Part shown: piece after piece, positions 18,650 to 27,906 of the stretch
How positions within the stretch are numbered: position 1 is the first letter of the stretch
Layout of the letters: each line of letters starts with the position of its first letter
Origin: Candidatus Methanoperedens sp.
GTDB lineage: Archaea; Halobacteriota; Methanosarcinia; Methanosarcinales; Methanoperedenaceae
Direction of reading: 5' to 3'
DNA: 64,000 nucleotides
Assembly (NCBI GenBank): GCA_026552955.1
Contig: JAPMTS010000014.1
Span: forward strand, 124,001 to 188,000
Notes under the pieces: generated by a model
Database searches by the model: none
Seen by the model: the letters and a program-made list of their open reading frames with translations, nothing else
What the model was told of the DNA's origin: nothing
Translations under genes and position numbers: made by a program

Positions 18650-18736
18650 AGGAAAGGGGTGCAGGCACTGATATCAGGGATGCACCTGTCCTGACTTATT
18701 GGAAGAATTTACAATCCTGATCAAACATCAGGCTCA

Positions 18737-19591
18737 CTATCTCAGAGGTCTGGGCTGCTTATGCTCCGGAAGCACGGGCAATTCTGTCGTATTGACCAGA
18801 ATTGGCGAATCAATTTCCTTTGCCCTCTCAATGATCAATTCTTTGCCCTTTTGTGTCATCGCGAAAACCGGAACAGAGGTGCCAGCCTGGAGAAGCGGAT
18901 GTATGAGGCGGCGAACCATGTTTGAAGCGCATCCCGTGATAATGTCCATTTTCTGGATAAGCTCTTCAGCCTCCCTGCATTTAATGCCTGTAAGGTGAGC
19001 ACCGATCAGGATAAGATCAATGTCATTTTCTTTCTCGATCAAACGAAGTTTTCCAGCCTCCTCCGGAGAGACAACGCTGAGTGCAATTTTCTTAAAACCA
19101 AGTTCCAATGCTTTCATGAGGCCGCCTGCCTGGTCTATCCCTGCCTTTTCCGTATCAAGTACGATGCCTCCCCGCGATTCGATCCCGGCAATAATTTCCG
19201 GGATCGGCTCGGTTTCAATAAGTCCTGACATCAATGCACCCATCCCCTGGACAAGGGAAGGATTATTGGTGATTACGGTTCCGGCGCCATCGCATACAGT
19301 GACCGTGGAATCGATAAGCCCACAGGCCAGTGCGGTCATCATTATCTCACTTGCACCGAAATTAACAAAAACACCATAATCAAACCTTCTTTGGGGAGTG
19401 AACATGCCCAGTTCACGAATCCTGTATTCCATATTCTTTTTTGCTTCATCACTGGTGAGTCTTGAAACATTGGAGAACTTGCTGAAAACAGGGCACCAAT
19501 CTGCGACAGGTTCTCCTGCTTCCACAACCTTCCCATCTTTTACAACCACACGCGTTTTTCCGAAAAGTTCCATAATATGCGGCATTTTCAA
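18737..19591 (-). CDS. Methanogenesis marker protein 8 (DUF2099 family)
   Basis: The 284-residue protein opens with MPHIMELFGKTRVVVKDGKVVEAGEP and contains PQRRFDYGVFVNFGASEIM and CDGAGTVITNNPSLVQGMG, which I recognise as the DUF2099 marker found only in methane-metabolising archaea. Its biochemical role is unknown; a link to coenzyme M reductase or methyl metabolism is assumed from distribution. The start overlaps the stop of the 112-residue upstream gene (ATGA), so the two are an operon. Confidence 0.85.
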   Translation of the reverse strand: MKMPHIMELFGKTRVVVKDGKVVEAGEPVADWCPVFSKFSNVSRLTSDEAKKNMEYRIRELGMFTPQRRFDYGVFVNFGASEIMMTALACGLIDSTVTVCDGAGTVITNNPSLVQGMGALMSGLIETEPIPEIIAGIESRGGIVLDTEKAGIDQAGGLMKALELGFKKIALSVVSPEEAGKLRLIEKENDIDLILIGAHLTGIKCREAEELIQKMDIITGCASNMVRRLIHPLLQAGTSVPVFAMTQKGKELIIERAKEIDSPILVNTTELPVLPEHKQPRPLR

Positions 19592-19926
19592 TCACCTGCG
19601 AATTCATAAAGTTCAAGCAATTTGGCAGCTTTTTCTTTTGAGATCCTTTCCCTTACCACCTCGATAAAAGCATCCACATGCTCCTTCTTAACGCAGTGAA
19701 GGCTTTCCATTCCCTCAAAGACCAGATCTACAAGATAGATCAGCTCTTCCTGTGAAAGTTTCAATAAACGTTCCCTGAAATCCGAATTTGATGGGGAAAT
19801 ATGCTGGCTCACAGGAGGGAGCACTGACCTGAATTCCCATCCTGCATGAGCGCATGTGCTATCAACAAGTTCAGGCGCAATTTTCTTAAGAATCTGCAAA
19901 TCCGAAGAACTCAGCTTTCGTGCCAT
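19588..19926 (-). CDS. Small conserved archaeal protein, partner of marker protein 8
   Basis: The 112-residue, mainly helical protein has ILKKIAPELVDSTCAHAGWEFRSV and SQEELIYLVDLVFEGMESL. The same pattern occurs in the 104-residue product at 44086-44400: ILAKLAPEL, LPPVS or LPVSH, then EELxYLxDL. They are therefore paralogues. No named family is recalled. The overlap with the mmp8 start suggests a role in the same complex or pathway. No membrane segment is present. Confidence 0.7.
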   Translation of the reverse strand: MARKLSSSDLQILKKIAPELVDSTCAHAGWEFRSVLPPVSQHISPSNSDFRERLLKLSQEELIYLVDLVFEGMESLHCVKKEHVDAFIEVVRERISKEKAAKLLELYEFAGD

Positions 19927-19976
19927 GGTTCAATCATAATTTAAACAAGTATATAAGTTTAGCTGCAACCGATGAT

Positions 19977-20075
19977 TTCATGCTAAACTCCGCCAGAGGC
20001 GGCGCATCCGCTGGGGTCTGGGGTCGCACCCCAGCGCCGTTAAGGCAAAGTGGGACGAAAGTGTTAAAAGTACAC
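19977..20075. repeat. Interspersed repeat with hairpin, copy 1
   Basis: About 95 bp nearly identical to 61882-61978. Shared parts are CCGCCAG-GGCGGCGCATCCGC, CTGGGGTCGCACCCCAG (7-bp stem, 3-base loop), TTAAG and CGAAAGTGTT-A-AGTAC. It occupies the 5' flank of the 19588-19926 gene and the 3' end of the 20076-20255 gene. It may be a small non-autonomous mobile element or a transcription end signal. Confidence 0.7.
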
Positions 20076-20255
20076 TTATTTCTTCCGATACACATTCAGC
20101 CCGATCTTGACCGCTTCCTTCCCCGGAATAGACTGATTTCCTTCGCTTGAGGCGATGATAATCGTTTTCCCTGAAGTTGAGGGTCCGAACTCTTTACTTA
20201 GATCAACCTTGATCGTTAAGGTGTTCCCTTCAACTGACATTTCCACATTCTTCAT
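20076..20255 (-). CDS. 59-residue hypothetical protein
   Basis: The frame runs from ATG 20255, with GGAG upstream, to TAA. The product MKNVEMSVEGNTLTIKVDLS continues with KEFGPSTSGKTIIIASSEGN and a basic end. Alternating hydrophobic residues suggest a small beta-sheet protein. It starts 2 nt after the stop of the 87-residue gene, so both belong to one unit. Similar short acidic/beta proteins occur in Methanosarcinales, but I cannot name the family. Confidence 0.6.
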   Translation of the reverse strand: MKNVEMSVEGNTLTIKVDLSKEFGPSTSGKTIIIASSEGNQSIPGKEAVKIGLNVYRKK

Positions 20256-20256
20256 T

Positions 20257-20520
20257 TCAGCTCTCCTTATTCATTTCTTCTTTAATAACATCTTCAAAAC
20301 TCCAATTTCCCTCTACATATCTCCTAATCACTGATATTTGTTGAGACTCATTTAAAGAATCCCAGTACATCTTAATATCTTCAGCAACATCAAAAGTAAA
20401 ATCACCATTTGGAAGTGCTATAGGTATGCAGCTCCCAACTGGAGCACAAACTGCAATATTTATCAATTTTGCAGCTATACTTTCTGTTACTATTTTTCTC
20501 TTAATTATTATTTCAGCCAT
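20257..20520 (-). CDS. 87-residue hypothetical protein
   Basis: The product has MAEIIIKRKIVTESIAAKLI, a central segment with two Cys (VCAPVGSCIPIALPNGDF), and an acidic helical tail (YVEGNWSFEDVIKEEMNKES). It lies directly upstream of the 59-residue gene. No family recognised; composition and clean start support a real gene. Confidence 0.55.
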   Translation of the reverse strand: MAEIIIKRKIVTESIAAKLINIAVCAPVGSCIPIALPNGDFTFDVAEDIKMYWDSLNESQQISVIRRYVEGNWSFEDVIKEEMNKES

Positions 20521-20589
20521 AACATTTACTTTATCACGCAGGTTGAAATATAATTTGCTTAATAGGATCAGCCCAATCTGTGTGCTATC

Positions 20590-21180
20590 TTACTTTTTCT
20601 CTCTTCTCCAGCACCATGCCAGGATCAATGTGCTGACTGTGAATATCATCGAAAGGAACGGCACCGCTTTCGCCTGAGTTCCCTCCGGGGAGGCGGTCGT
20701 TCCAGGCGTGGGGACGGCGCCAGAATATTGTTCATCGAGGATGTAGGGATTGACGATGGTGAATTGGATTATCTCATCGTTTTTAGTTTTGAGATCATGA
20801 AACTGAACTAGTATGTTTATAGGTGCATTTCCATTCTTCCATGCTCCATTAGGGATTAATTTCCAAACAAATATTTTTGACCAGCCCGCCCCAATTTTCA
20901 AATTATCTATACTTTCATCTTGTTTGCTCCCTTCTAAAACAGTAAACGCTTTTGTGACTCCAGGTTCCGTTAATTCCACAAATACATGACCATTAATTTT
21001 AGAAGTGACTTCAACTTTTAGTTCGGAAGGTTCACCAATTTTTATTTGAACTGCATTCACTGTTGCATTTTCTCCGTTAAACCAAGCTTTTACAATCCCA
21101 TATTTATTTTCAGCTCCTACTGTTGTTTGAAAATTTAAAAACATTAATGCAAAAATCAATATAATTATTCTATATTTCAT
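20590..21180 (-). CDS. Secreted/anchored sarcinarray-like surface protein
   Basis: The 196-residue protein has a signal peptide (MKYRIIILIFALMFLNFQTTVGA) and a beta-rich domain with VKAWFNGENATVNAVQIKIGEP and KAFTVLEGSKQDESIDNLKIG. A Thr/Pro-rich linker and a C-terminal helix with a basic end (FLSMIFTVSTLILAWCWRREKK) follow. The domain resembles the sarcinarray family of Methanosarcina, from memory. The tail looks like a sorting or anchoring signal. Its start overlaps the stop of the 884-residue gene by 4 nt. Confidence 0.65.
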   Translation of the reverse strand: MKYRIIILIFALMFLNFQTTVGAENKYGIVKAWFNGENATVNAVQIKIGEPSELKVEVTSKINGHVFVELTEPGVTKAFTVLEGSKQDESIDNLKIGAGWSKIFVWKLIPNGAWKNGNAPINILVQFHDLKTKNDEIIQFTIVNPYILDEQYSGAVPTPGTTASPEGTQAKAVPFLSMIFTVSTLILAWCWRREKK

Positions 21181-23831
21181 GTTTTCACCTTGAATCCTTG
21201 TGACTCTTCAATAATCTCTCCATCTTTGTCACCAACACCTAATAATTTGCCAGGAGGTACTGCTATGAAAGTTCCTGTAGTAAATTGGAATTTAATTGGT
21301 TGATTTTCACCTATAGGGAGATCAGTTAAAGGATCCACTACTCTTGGTTGATTTAATCTCACATACACCTGCGCCTCATGCCCGAAGATCGGGTCAGGAT
21401 GCACTTCATTATCCACGTCCTGCACCTCAAACTTCACGAACTCTCCTTCAACGTCAATCGACCACATATTGAAAGTCGCGATCCAGGGTTCAAAAGTCGG
21501 CAAAATATGAACCCCGGTCACACCAAGCAGATTGATATTGCGCAATTTCAACGTATAAAGCTGCTCCTCACCATATGGCATCAGTGCATCCAGATAATCC
21601 GGTTCCTGGTTGATCAACAGTGTCACACTCTCATTCCATGCCTGTAGCTTCTGCGGCTGATAAATATTTCCATTCTCATCCACATGAAATGCCCTCATAC
21701 TCACAGCAAGAGGCAGTTTGAAGCCGCGGGACAGGAAGGTTCCTGCATCCCTGTTCGCCTGCTTTACCTTCTCTGGTTCGGAAAAGTTCTTTTTTATCTC
21801 ATCATCGATCTGTTTACTTCCCCGGGAGAATTTCTCACGTACCTGGTACTTCACGTGATCCACATACCACTCGCGAATGACCGATATTACCTTTGCGCTT
21901 GCGCTGTTGTACGTGCCTGAAAAATAGCCGGACTTATTCGCATATTCGATCTCCTTCTCCGAAACCTTCCTTATCAGGTCATCACGCACCGCATTGATCA
22001 GGTCCGAAGGAACAGGATAATTCTCATAATTGATCCCGGGGTCAAGACGGATATCATTTTTCATCATGCCTGTAATATCATCAACAGCGAACTGCGCCTC
22101 CTCATTGACCCATGAGGGTGCATCCAGGGTGTAGGATTTTGCGCCAGTATCGCCATTCAGGTCGGTGTTCTTCAGGTTCGGGATCTTGGTGGTATTAAAA
22201 AGATCCCTGTATTGCAGGTACGCAGCTTCAAGATTCGGGTCATTATGGCCGAACCTGTACGTCACATCCTCTGGATCAAATGTTCCATGCAGATCATTTT
22301 TCAAAGCAAGAGCCCTGCCTGCAAAATCAAGATCGATATTCGTATTTGAATTCTCAATCGCCTTCAGGGTGATTGTGACCTTATCCATCCTCGAATCCAC
22401 TACAGTCATATAATTATAATACGGCACCTGCATCGTGCACCCTTCCCCGCATGATTCCGTGACCCAGTAAGTATGCCGCCATACATGGTTTCGAGTCCAG
22501 GATAGCTCCCATGTTTCACCATACAGGTTTCCGGGAACATAGGATTCTCTTGCTATTGTTCCTGTTTGGGCCATGCTGTCAGGCTCGCCCCACGCATCAG
22601 TGCTGTAACTTTCTTCAAATCCGTTGTGGTCCCCTGGATGTTCAGAAACCACCCTTGCAACACCGGTCGCAAAAGAAGCGCTATATACCTGCCCAACGGC
22701 GGTCTTTATTTCCCTGTTCACAATAGAACCGCCCGGCTTTGAAATATTGTTGAGATAATCCGTGATGATCGTAATATTGAAATCATATTTTCCCTTCTGC
22801 GATTCTTCCTGTGCCTTTTCAGGATCATCAGTTGAAATATACGCGTCCTCCCTGGGATCAACCTTAAGGGAATTGTTATCAAGCACCACATCCCCGTATT
22901 TCTTCTTCTTTCCTGAAAGCGTCGCAACGGTCTGGTTTGCATATTCTACAAGACTTCTGGGGTCGATTGAATTGAACACAAATCCCTGGTCAAGAAGCAG
23001 CGCACCATTCAGGATCAGGGCAAGATTCGTATTGTCCACTATGTTGATGGGTGTTCCTTTTCCATATTGCATATATCCCCTGCCCCAGGTGTATGCCATG
23101 GCAAATGCTGTTGTCTCTGTCATCACGGCATTTGTGCCGTTTACTCTCTGGCCGTATTCTTCTGTCAGGTCACGCAAAAGCGGATACCTTGATGTGATCA
23201 ATGTTTCCACGCTTATGTTCTCGCTCAGGAGTTCCGAATTCATGTCAAGGTTTTTAAGATGGATCCTGACAGGCATGGATAGTTTCCAGTATGTTTCATA
23301 GCCGTTGTCTCCCGGTTCAAAAAGCGGCGGGGTTATAGTCCTGGTGAGTTTCATTCTTATCGGTGTGATGGTCATTTCCTTCCAGGAATACGTAGGTTCG
23401 ACATTCACACAATATCCGCTGTATGTGAAAGCGTCGTACATGTAATTTGATTCTATGTACCGGTTAAAAGTATTATTTGTCATGGCCAGCGCCCAATTCA
23501 TAGTGAATTGGTAGGGGCCGTCGTTGTATTCACTTGTGTTATCCGGTTGTATGACCGGCGTCTGGCCGAGTGACTTTAGCGCTTCCATCCCTGCATAGTT
23601 AAGCGCTCTTGCAAGGTCTGCCTTTGCATAGGATAAAGCCTGGTCAGGGGCTGATATTTCCGGGTCCTGCGACATTGTCTTTGCCATTTTTATATCCATG
23701 CGGGTAAGATTCAGGGAAACGATCGTGGAGAGGATCACGAAAAATATCCCGATCACAACAAAGGGAACGCGGGCAGACTCGTCCCTGAGGAAATGGGATT
23801 TATGGTTCCTGTTGTGGTTCTTTATAGGCAT
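21177..23831 (-). CDS. Large surface protein with N-terminal pilin-like membrane helix
   Basis: The 884-residue protein has a short basic N-terminus and one membrane helix (ARVPFVVIGIFFVILSTIVSL, residues about 20-40). The long remainder is probably outside the cell. It has many Asn/Thr sites, a Cys pair in TESCGEGCTMQ and a beta-rich C-terminus. The charged-then-hydrophobic start resembles type IV/Tad pilus pseudopilins. Similar large proteins occur in Methanosarcinales as uncharacterised families. It forms an operon with the sarcinarray-like gene. Confidence 0.6.
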   Translation of the reverse strand: MPIKNHNRNHKSHFLRDESARVPFVVIGIFFVILSTIVSLNLTRMDIKMAKTMSQDPEISAPDQALSYAKADLARALNYAGMEALKSLGQTPVIQPDNTSEYNDGPYQFTMNWALAMTNNTFNRYIESNYMYDAFTYSGYCVNVEPTYSWKEMTITPIRMKLTRTITPPLFEPGDNGYETYWKLSMPVRIHLKNLDMNSELLSENISVETLITSRYPLLRDLTEEYGQRVNGTNAVMTETTAFAMAYTWGRGYMQYGKGTPINIVDNTNLALILNGALLLDQGFVFNSIDPRSLVEYANQTVATLSGKKKKYGDVVLDNNSLKVDPREDAYISTDDPEKAQEESQKGKYDFNITIITDYLNNISKPGGSIVNREIKTAVGQVYSASFATGVARVVSEHPGDHNGFEESYSTDAWGEPDSMAQTGTIARESYVPGNLYGETWELSWTRNHVWRHTYWVTESCGEGCTMQVPYYNYMTVVDSRMDKVTITLKAIENSNTNIDLDFAGRALALKNDLHGTFDPEDVTYRFGHNDPNLEAAYLQYRDLFNTTKIPNLKNTDLNGDTGAKSYTLDAPSWVNEEAQFAVDDITGMMKNDIRLDPGINYENYPVPSDLINAVRDDLIRKVSEKEIEYANKSGYFSGTYNSASAKVISVIREWYVDHVKYQVREKFSRGSKQIDDEIKKNFSEPEKVKQANRDAGTFLSRGFKLPLAVSMRAFHVDENGNIYQPQKLQAWNESVTLLINQEPDYLDALMPYGEEQLYTLKLRNINLLGVTGVHILPTFEPWIATFNMWSIDVEGEFVKFEVQDVDNEVHPDPIFGHEAQVYVRLNQPRVVDPLTDLPIGENQPIKFQFTTGTFIAVPPGKLLGVGDKDGEIIEESQGFKVKT

Positions 23832-23932
23832 GCCTGACGGCGCAGAGGAACTGTAGTATTGATAAGGTTTGCTGTTTTATTCACGATCAAGAAATTTGAC
23901 AATTATCCGGTTTATGAATTGCTTTTTCTTCT

Positions 23933-24559
23933 ATGATGATGTTCAACACCCAAACATTTATCAGGTTTGTTACCAAATCTAATTTGTTCATGTCTGAATT
24001 TTATACTATCCTTACAAAAGTACTGGAAAATAAGCAGATGTCCATAAGCAGTATAGCAAGAGAATTGAAGAAAAAAGGATATGACCAGCACAGGTTGATA
24101 CTTACAGGATATCTTCGGGCTTTGCATGAAATGGGCCACCTGGAAGAGATCGACATACCGCCTTCCAAAGTATATACATTAAAATCCGGGATGAAACGCG
24201 ATGTTTATAGTATTGTAAAAGAGCATTTGAAGGACATTAACATTTCTGAACGATTAGAGATCGCAGTATTTATCCTTACCTCTCTTTTCCATCGCCCATG
24301 CTTTAAATTCGAACTTGAATTATTGGGTATCGAAGCACGAAAGACTGAAACCGTAAAGGAGTCAAAGGATGCTCGCCTCAAGGAGCACAGGACGGCTGTG
24401 ACACGCATTAAAATACCAATCGAAGATCCGGCTTTTGAGCTGAACGGGGACTCCAGCGATATTCAACTTCGCGGGACTAAAGTCATGATTGATATTATTA
24501 ACGATCTGATCGACCTTGATGGATTGAAAGCAAAATACCAGCAGACAAGACTTGCGTGA
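23933..24559 (+). CDS. Winged-helix DNA-binding protein, hypothetical
   Basis: The 208-residue protein has an N-terminal helix-turn-helix (YTILTKVLENKQMSISSIARELKKKG, LTGYLRALHEMGHLEEI). A C-terminal region with no recognised fold follows. Three ATG codons in a row (23933, 23936, 23939) lie about 20-25 nt after TTTATGAAT, in agreement with a leaderless start; ATG 23990 is the alternative. It is divergent from the surface-protein operon and may regulate it. Confidence 0.65.
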   Translation: MMMFNTQTFIRFVTKSNLFMSEFYTILTKVLENKQMSISSIARELKKKGYDQHRLILTGYLRALHEMGHLEEIDIPPSKVYTLKSGMKRDVYSIVKEHLKDINISERLEIAVFILTSLFHRPCFKFELELLGIEARKTETVKESKDARLKEHRTAVTRIKIPIEDPAFELNGDSSDIQLRGTKVMIDIINDLIDLDGLKAKYQQTRLA

Positions 24560-24642
24560 ACTACTTCTTCGGAAAAAATCATATTTTTTTGTCTTCCTTG
24601 AAATCCTGGATATCCTGCTCCTTTGAAGAAATTCTGAAAATT

Positions 24643-25245
24643 CTATTTACTCTTTTCAGTTTTTTTTGGAGTAACGGGGCTGTATTCCCTTGTTACCTGT
24701 TCGATCCAGTTCATTTTTCCCGGCAAAAAATCTTCTGGTGTTTTGCCAAGTTTTAAGGCATCGATTATTGAAATAACGGATTTCACAACAGCTATAATAT
24801 TCATATTCGTAGTATTGATCTCAAATACCAATTTATTTCTCTGTGTCGCTTCCACCAAGATCACATCCAGCGCTTCAGCATCAGCATTTTCCTTCACTTT
24901 TTGAAATGAGTAATTCTTTCTTTTTCCCAGGCGCTTTCGAAGGGCAACAGGATGCGCCCTCAGAACAATAACGGCATCTGCAGGCAATAAATGGCAAAGA
25001 TGACCTTCCATTATTACATCCCCGGATTTTTTTTCAATTTCCTGTTTCACGCGTTCTTCCAGCTTATCAATATCAGCTTCATAAGTGTCCCGAGCTTCGT
25101 CTTTTCCTGCGTACAGCTTTTCATCCAGAACAAGTCTATTCACATCAATAATACTGTACAGCTTCCTGTAATTTGAGTGCTCTCTTAAAACTTCACAAAC
25201 CGATGTTTTCCCTGTACCCGGCGTACCTGTCAGAGCGATCAGCAT
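24643..25245 (-). CDS. Adenylate kinase, AK6/Fap7 type
   Basis: The 200-residue P-loop NTPase starts [20 protein letters not shown] at ATG 25245. It has [27 protein letters not shown] and a lid-like [20 protein letters not shown]. This is the archaeal relative of eukaryotic hCINAP/Fap7, an adenylate kinase linked to small ribosomal subunit maturation. A longer frame to 25344 exists only because it overlaps hisC. The 7-nt overlap with hisC suggests co-translation. Confidence 0.85.
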   Translation of the reverse strand: MLIALTGTPGTGKTSVCEVLREHSNYRKLYSIIDVNRLVLDEKLYAGKDEARDTYEADIDKLEERVKQEIEKKSGDVIMEGHLCHLLPADAVIVLRAHPVALRKRLGKRKNYSFQKVKENADAEALDVILVEATQRNKLVFEINTTNMNIIAVVKSVISIIDALKLGKTPEDFLPGKMNWIEQVTREYSPVTPKKTEKSK

Positions 25246-26333
25246 AATATTGTGCGAAATGCTTCGATGACTTTTTCGTTCTGTTCCTGCAATCCAACAG
25301 ATATCCGTATCAGCGATTTGCCTGCGCCCCTGAAGGATGTGCAATCCCGGACAATTATCCCTTTTTTCAACAGCAATTGGCTGACGTCTTTAGAACTGTT
25401 CGGGGATACATCTACAAGGATAAAGTTCGCATCTGAAGAATAGACTTTACATACGGTTCCAAGTCCTTTTGAAAGCTGCAATCGCCCTTGTTTCACGGTA
25501 CTGACACTTTTTATCAGATGCTCCTTATCGCCAAGAGCTGCTAATCCTGCAGCAGTTGACAATATATCCACGGAAAATGGGGTCATCACTTTCATATATT
25601 CCCTTGCTATCCATTCAGGCACAATTGCATAACCCATGCGCATTCCGGCAAGGCCGAAGGCTTTTGAGAAAGTGCGCCCCACAATAAGATTTTCATACTC
25701 CCTGACAAGTCCGATGATACTGCTGCTGGCAAATTCAACATACGCTTCATCTATGAATACTATGGCATCAGTTAATTCCAGGATTTTTCGTGCATCTTTT
25801 TCAGGGATCGAATTACCCGTTGGGTTGTTGGGAGAGCAAAGAAATATCATTCTGGTATTTACATTGACTTTATCAAGGATAGTTCCCGGGGCAATATAAT
25901 AATCAGAATTCCGCTCAACGAACACGGGTTTACCCCCATTGGAAAGGGTTGCTATCTCATAATAGGAAAATGTTGGTATCGGAATTATTGATTCTGCCCC
26001 TTTCGACATAAAGAGCCGCATTATAGTATCAAGTATCCCATCCATACCATTCCCCGATACCACGATATTACCGGCAGGATAACCTGTATACTCTCCAATG
26101 GCCTGTCTTAATTCAAGCGCATCCGCCTGTGGATACAGGTGTACTCGTCCTGCTTTTTCTTTTATGGCCGCAACAGCCCGGGGTGACGGCCCAAGCGGAT
26201 TTTCATTTGAACCCAATTTGATTATGGAATCAGGATCAATCCCATATTTTCCTGCTATCTCCCCGATAGATTTTCCAGGAACATACTCCTTGATATCCTT
26301 AACTTCAGGCCGAACCAGTTCTTTAAATCTCAT
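25239..26333 (-). CDS. hisC: Histidinol-phosphate aminotransferase
   Basis: The 364-residue fold-type I PLP enzyme starts with a HisC-like N-terminus ([24 protein letters not shown]). Motifs are [33 protein letters not shown] and the PLP lysine in [17 protein letters not shown]. It converts imidazole-acetol phosphate to histidinol phosphate in histidine synthesis. It overlaps argD by 11 nt at its start. Confidence 0.93.
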   Translation of the reverse strand: MRFKELVRPEVKDIKEYVPGKSIGEIAGKYGIDPDSIIKLGSNENPLGPSPRAVAAIKEKAGRVHLYPQADALELRQAIGEYTGYPAGNIVVSGNGMDGILDTIMRLFMSKGAESIIPIPTFSYYEIATLSNGGKPVFVERNSDYYIAPGTILDKVNVNTRMIFLCSPNNPTGNSIPEKDARKILELTDAIVFIDEAYVEFASSSIIGLVREYENLIVGRTFSKAFGLAGMRMGYAIVPEWIAREYMKVMTPFSVDILSTAAGLAALGDKEHLIKSVSTVKQGRLQLSKGLGTVCKVYSSDANFILVDVSPNSSKDVSQLLLKKGIIVRDCTSFRGAGKSLIRISVGLQEQNEKVIEAFRTILC

Positions 26334-27480
26334 TCAGCACCGACACCACCGTATCAAGCTGTTGTTTTGTTATAGTAAGCGGCGGGACAAAACGAAGCAC
26401 CGATTCTGACGTACAATTAAGAAGAACACCTTTTTCACGGGCACCTGCCACGATATCTTCACACTTTATCGAAAGTTCCATGCCCACCATCAGTCCTTTG
26501 CCCCGGATCTTAAGAATGTAATCCTTGTTGAGCTGTCGAAGTTCCTGAACAAGATAATTTCCCATATCGTATGATCTTTTTACCAGTTTTTCTTTTTTGA
26601 TAACATCGATACTTGCAAGAGCCGCTGCACAAGCCAGGGCACTGCCGCCAAAAGTTGATGCATGGTCACCGCGGACGAAATTTGCCGCCACATCCTCACG
26701 GGCAAGCAATGCGCCCATTGGGAAGCCTCCTCCCATCGCTTTTGCCGTTGTCATAATATCCGGGGTGATGCCGGAATGCTCTCTTGCGAACCATTTTCCC
26801 GTCCTGCCAAATCCTGTCTGCACCTCATCAAGTATTAACAAAACATTCTTGTCATCGCATATCTCCCTGACTTCCTTCAGATAATCATCAGATGGGATTA
26901 TCACTCCGCCTTCCCCCTGTATGGGTTCGAGTATTAATCCTGCCGTATTCTCAGTGATCGCAGAACGGATAGCATCGATATCATTATACGGGACAAAAAC
27001 TGCAGGAGCAAGCGGTTCAAAAGGTTTCCTGTATTTTTCTTTATGCGTGACACTTAAAGCGCCGCGGGTGCGTCCGTGGAATGCATGTTCTGTCGCGATG
27101 AACTCTTTTTTTCCTGAAGCTTTCCTGGCAAGTTTCAGGGCACCTTCAACTGCTTCAGCTCCGGAATTGCAGTAAAATACGCGATCCATGCCTGAAATAC
27201 CGGCAAGTTCTTCGGCAAGAAGTGCCTGATTCTCAGTATAATACAGGTTAGAAACATGAATTAACTGCTCTGCCTGCCTTTTTATTGCATCTACTACTGC
27301 AGGATGGCAGTGTCCCACATTATTTACAGCTATTCCCGCCACACAGTCAATATATTCTTTTCCATCAACATCCGTGACCAGCGCACCCTTTGCGCTCCGT
27401 ATGGCAATGGGCTGGCGGGTATATGTCTGGAAAATATATTTTTCATATTTTCCGACTATTTCATCATAATTAAGGGCCAT
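26323..27480 (-). CDS. argD: Acetylornithine aminotransferase
   Basis: The 385-residue class III aminotransferase carries [57 protein letters not shown] and the PLP lysine in [17 protein letters not shown]. It acts in arginine synthesis and could also serve lysine or succinyl-ornithine substrates. Overlap with hisC makes an aminotransferase pair followed by the AK6 gene. Start ATG 27480 fits family length. Confidence 0.92.
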   Translation of the reverse strand: MALNYDEIVGKYEKYIFQTYTRQPIAIRSAKGALVTDVDGKEYIDCVAGIAVNNVGHCHPAVVDAIKRQAEQLIHVSNLYYTENQALLAEELAGISGMDRVFYCNSGAEAVEGALKLARKASGKKEFIATEHAFHGRTRGALSVTHKEKYRKPFEPLAPAVFVPYNDIDAIRSAITENTAGLILEPIQGEGGVIIPSDDYLKEVREICDDKNVLLILDEVQTGFGRTGKWFAREHSGITPDIMTTAKAMGGGFPMGALLAREDVAANFVRGDHASTFGGSALACAAALASIDVIKKEKLVKRSYDMGNYLVQELRQLNKDYILKIRGKGLMVGMELSIKCEDIVAGAREKGVLLNCTSESVLRFVPPLTITKQQLDTVVSVLNEI

Positions 27481-27578
27481 CTATTCGATTCTCCAGTTTT
27501 CCCCGATTTCGTATGGATTCAGGGTTTGTCATGCTTGACGTCTCTTATCTTTAATATTTCTATTGCTTTGAAAAAAAA

Positions 27579-27782
27579 TCAGGGGGGAGCAAGAAATCTG
27601 TTTTTTGTAAACTCATTAAGAACAAGTTCTTTTACAGGGATATCCTCTTCCCTGCATTCTTCCTCTTTCCATGCTTCTATAGAACGAAAAATAAAGAACA
27701 TGCCATCCTTTTTCTTTGAATCTCTAAGATTCGGGTCCTCTGCTGCATCGAAAAATGATAGATATCCGTCCAATAGGGTCAT
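27579..27782 (-). CDS. 67-residue hypothetical protein
   Basis: The charged product contains LDGYLSFFDAAEDPNLRDSK and FRSIEAWKEEECREEDIPVKE. An AT-rich TATA-like stretch about 27 nt upstream would give a leaderless message. An overlapping frame on the other strand looks like a shadow. Family not recognised. Confidence 0.45.
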   Translation of the reverse strand: MTLLDGYLSFFDAAEDPNLRDSKKKDGMFFIFRSIEAWKEEECREEDIPVKELVLNEFTKNRFLAPP

Positions 27783-27906
27783 TCTTAAACAATAATGTAT
27801 TAATCAAATATGAATCTTACTCCATATATTCTCCCATGACTCAACATTTATCTATGATAGCAGATATTGAAGAGCCACATCTTCCAATCGCAGGGAAGGA
27901 GCTTAA

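Noticed and set aside
27304-27795. 163-codon plus-strand frame opposite argD and the 27579-27782 gene
   Set aside because: Most of it is antisense to argD, and the rest lacks any motif.
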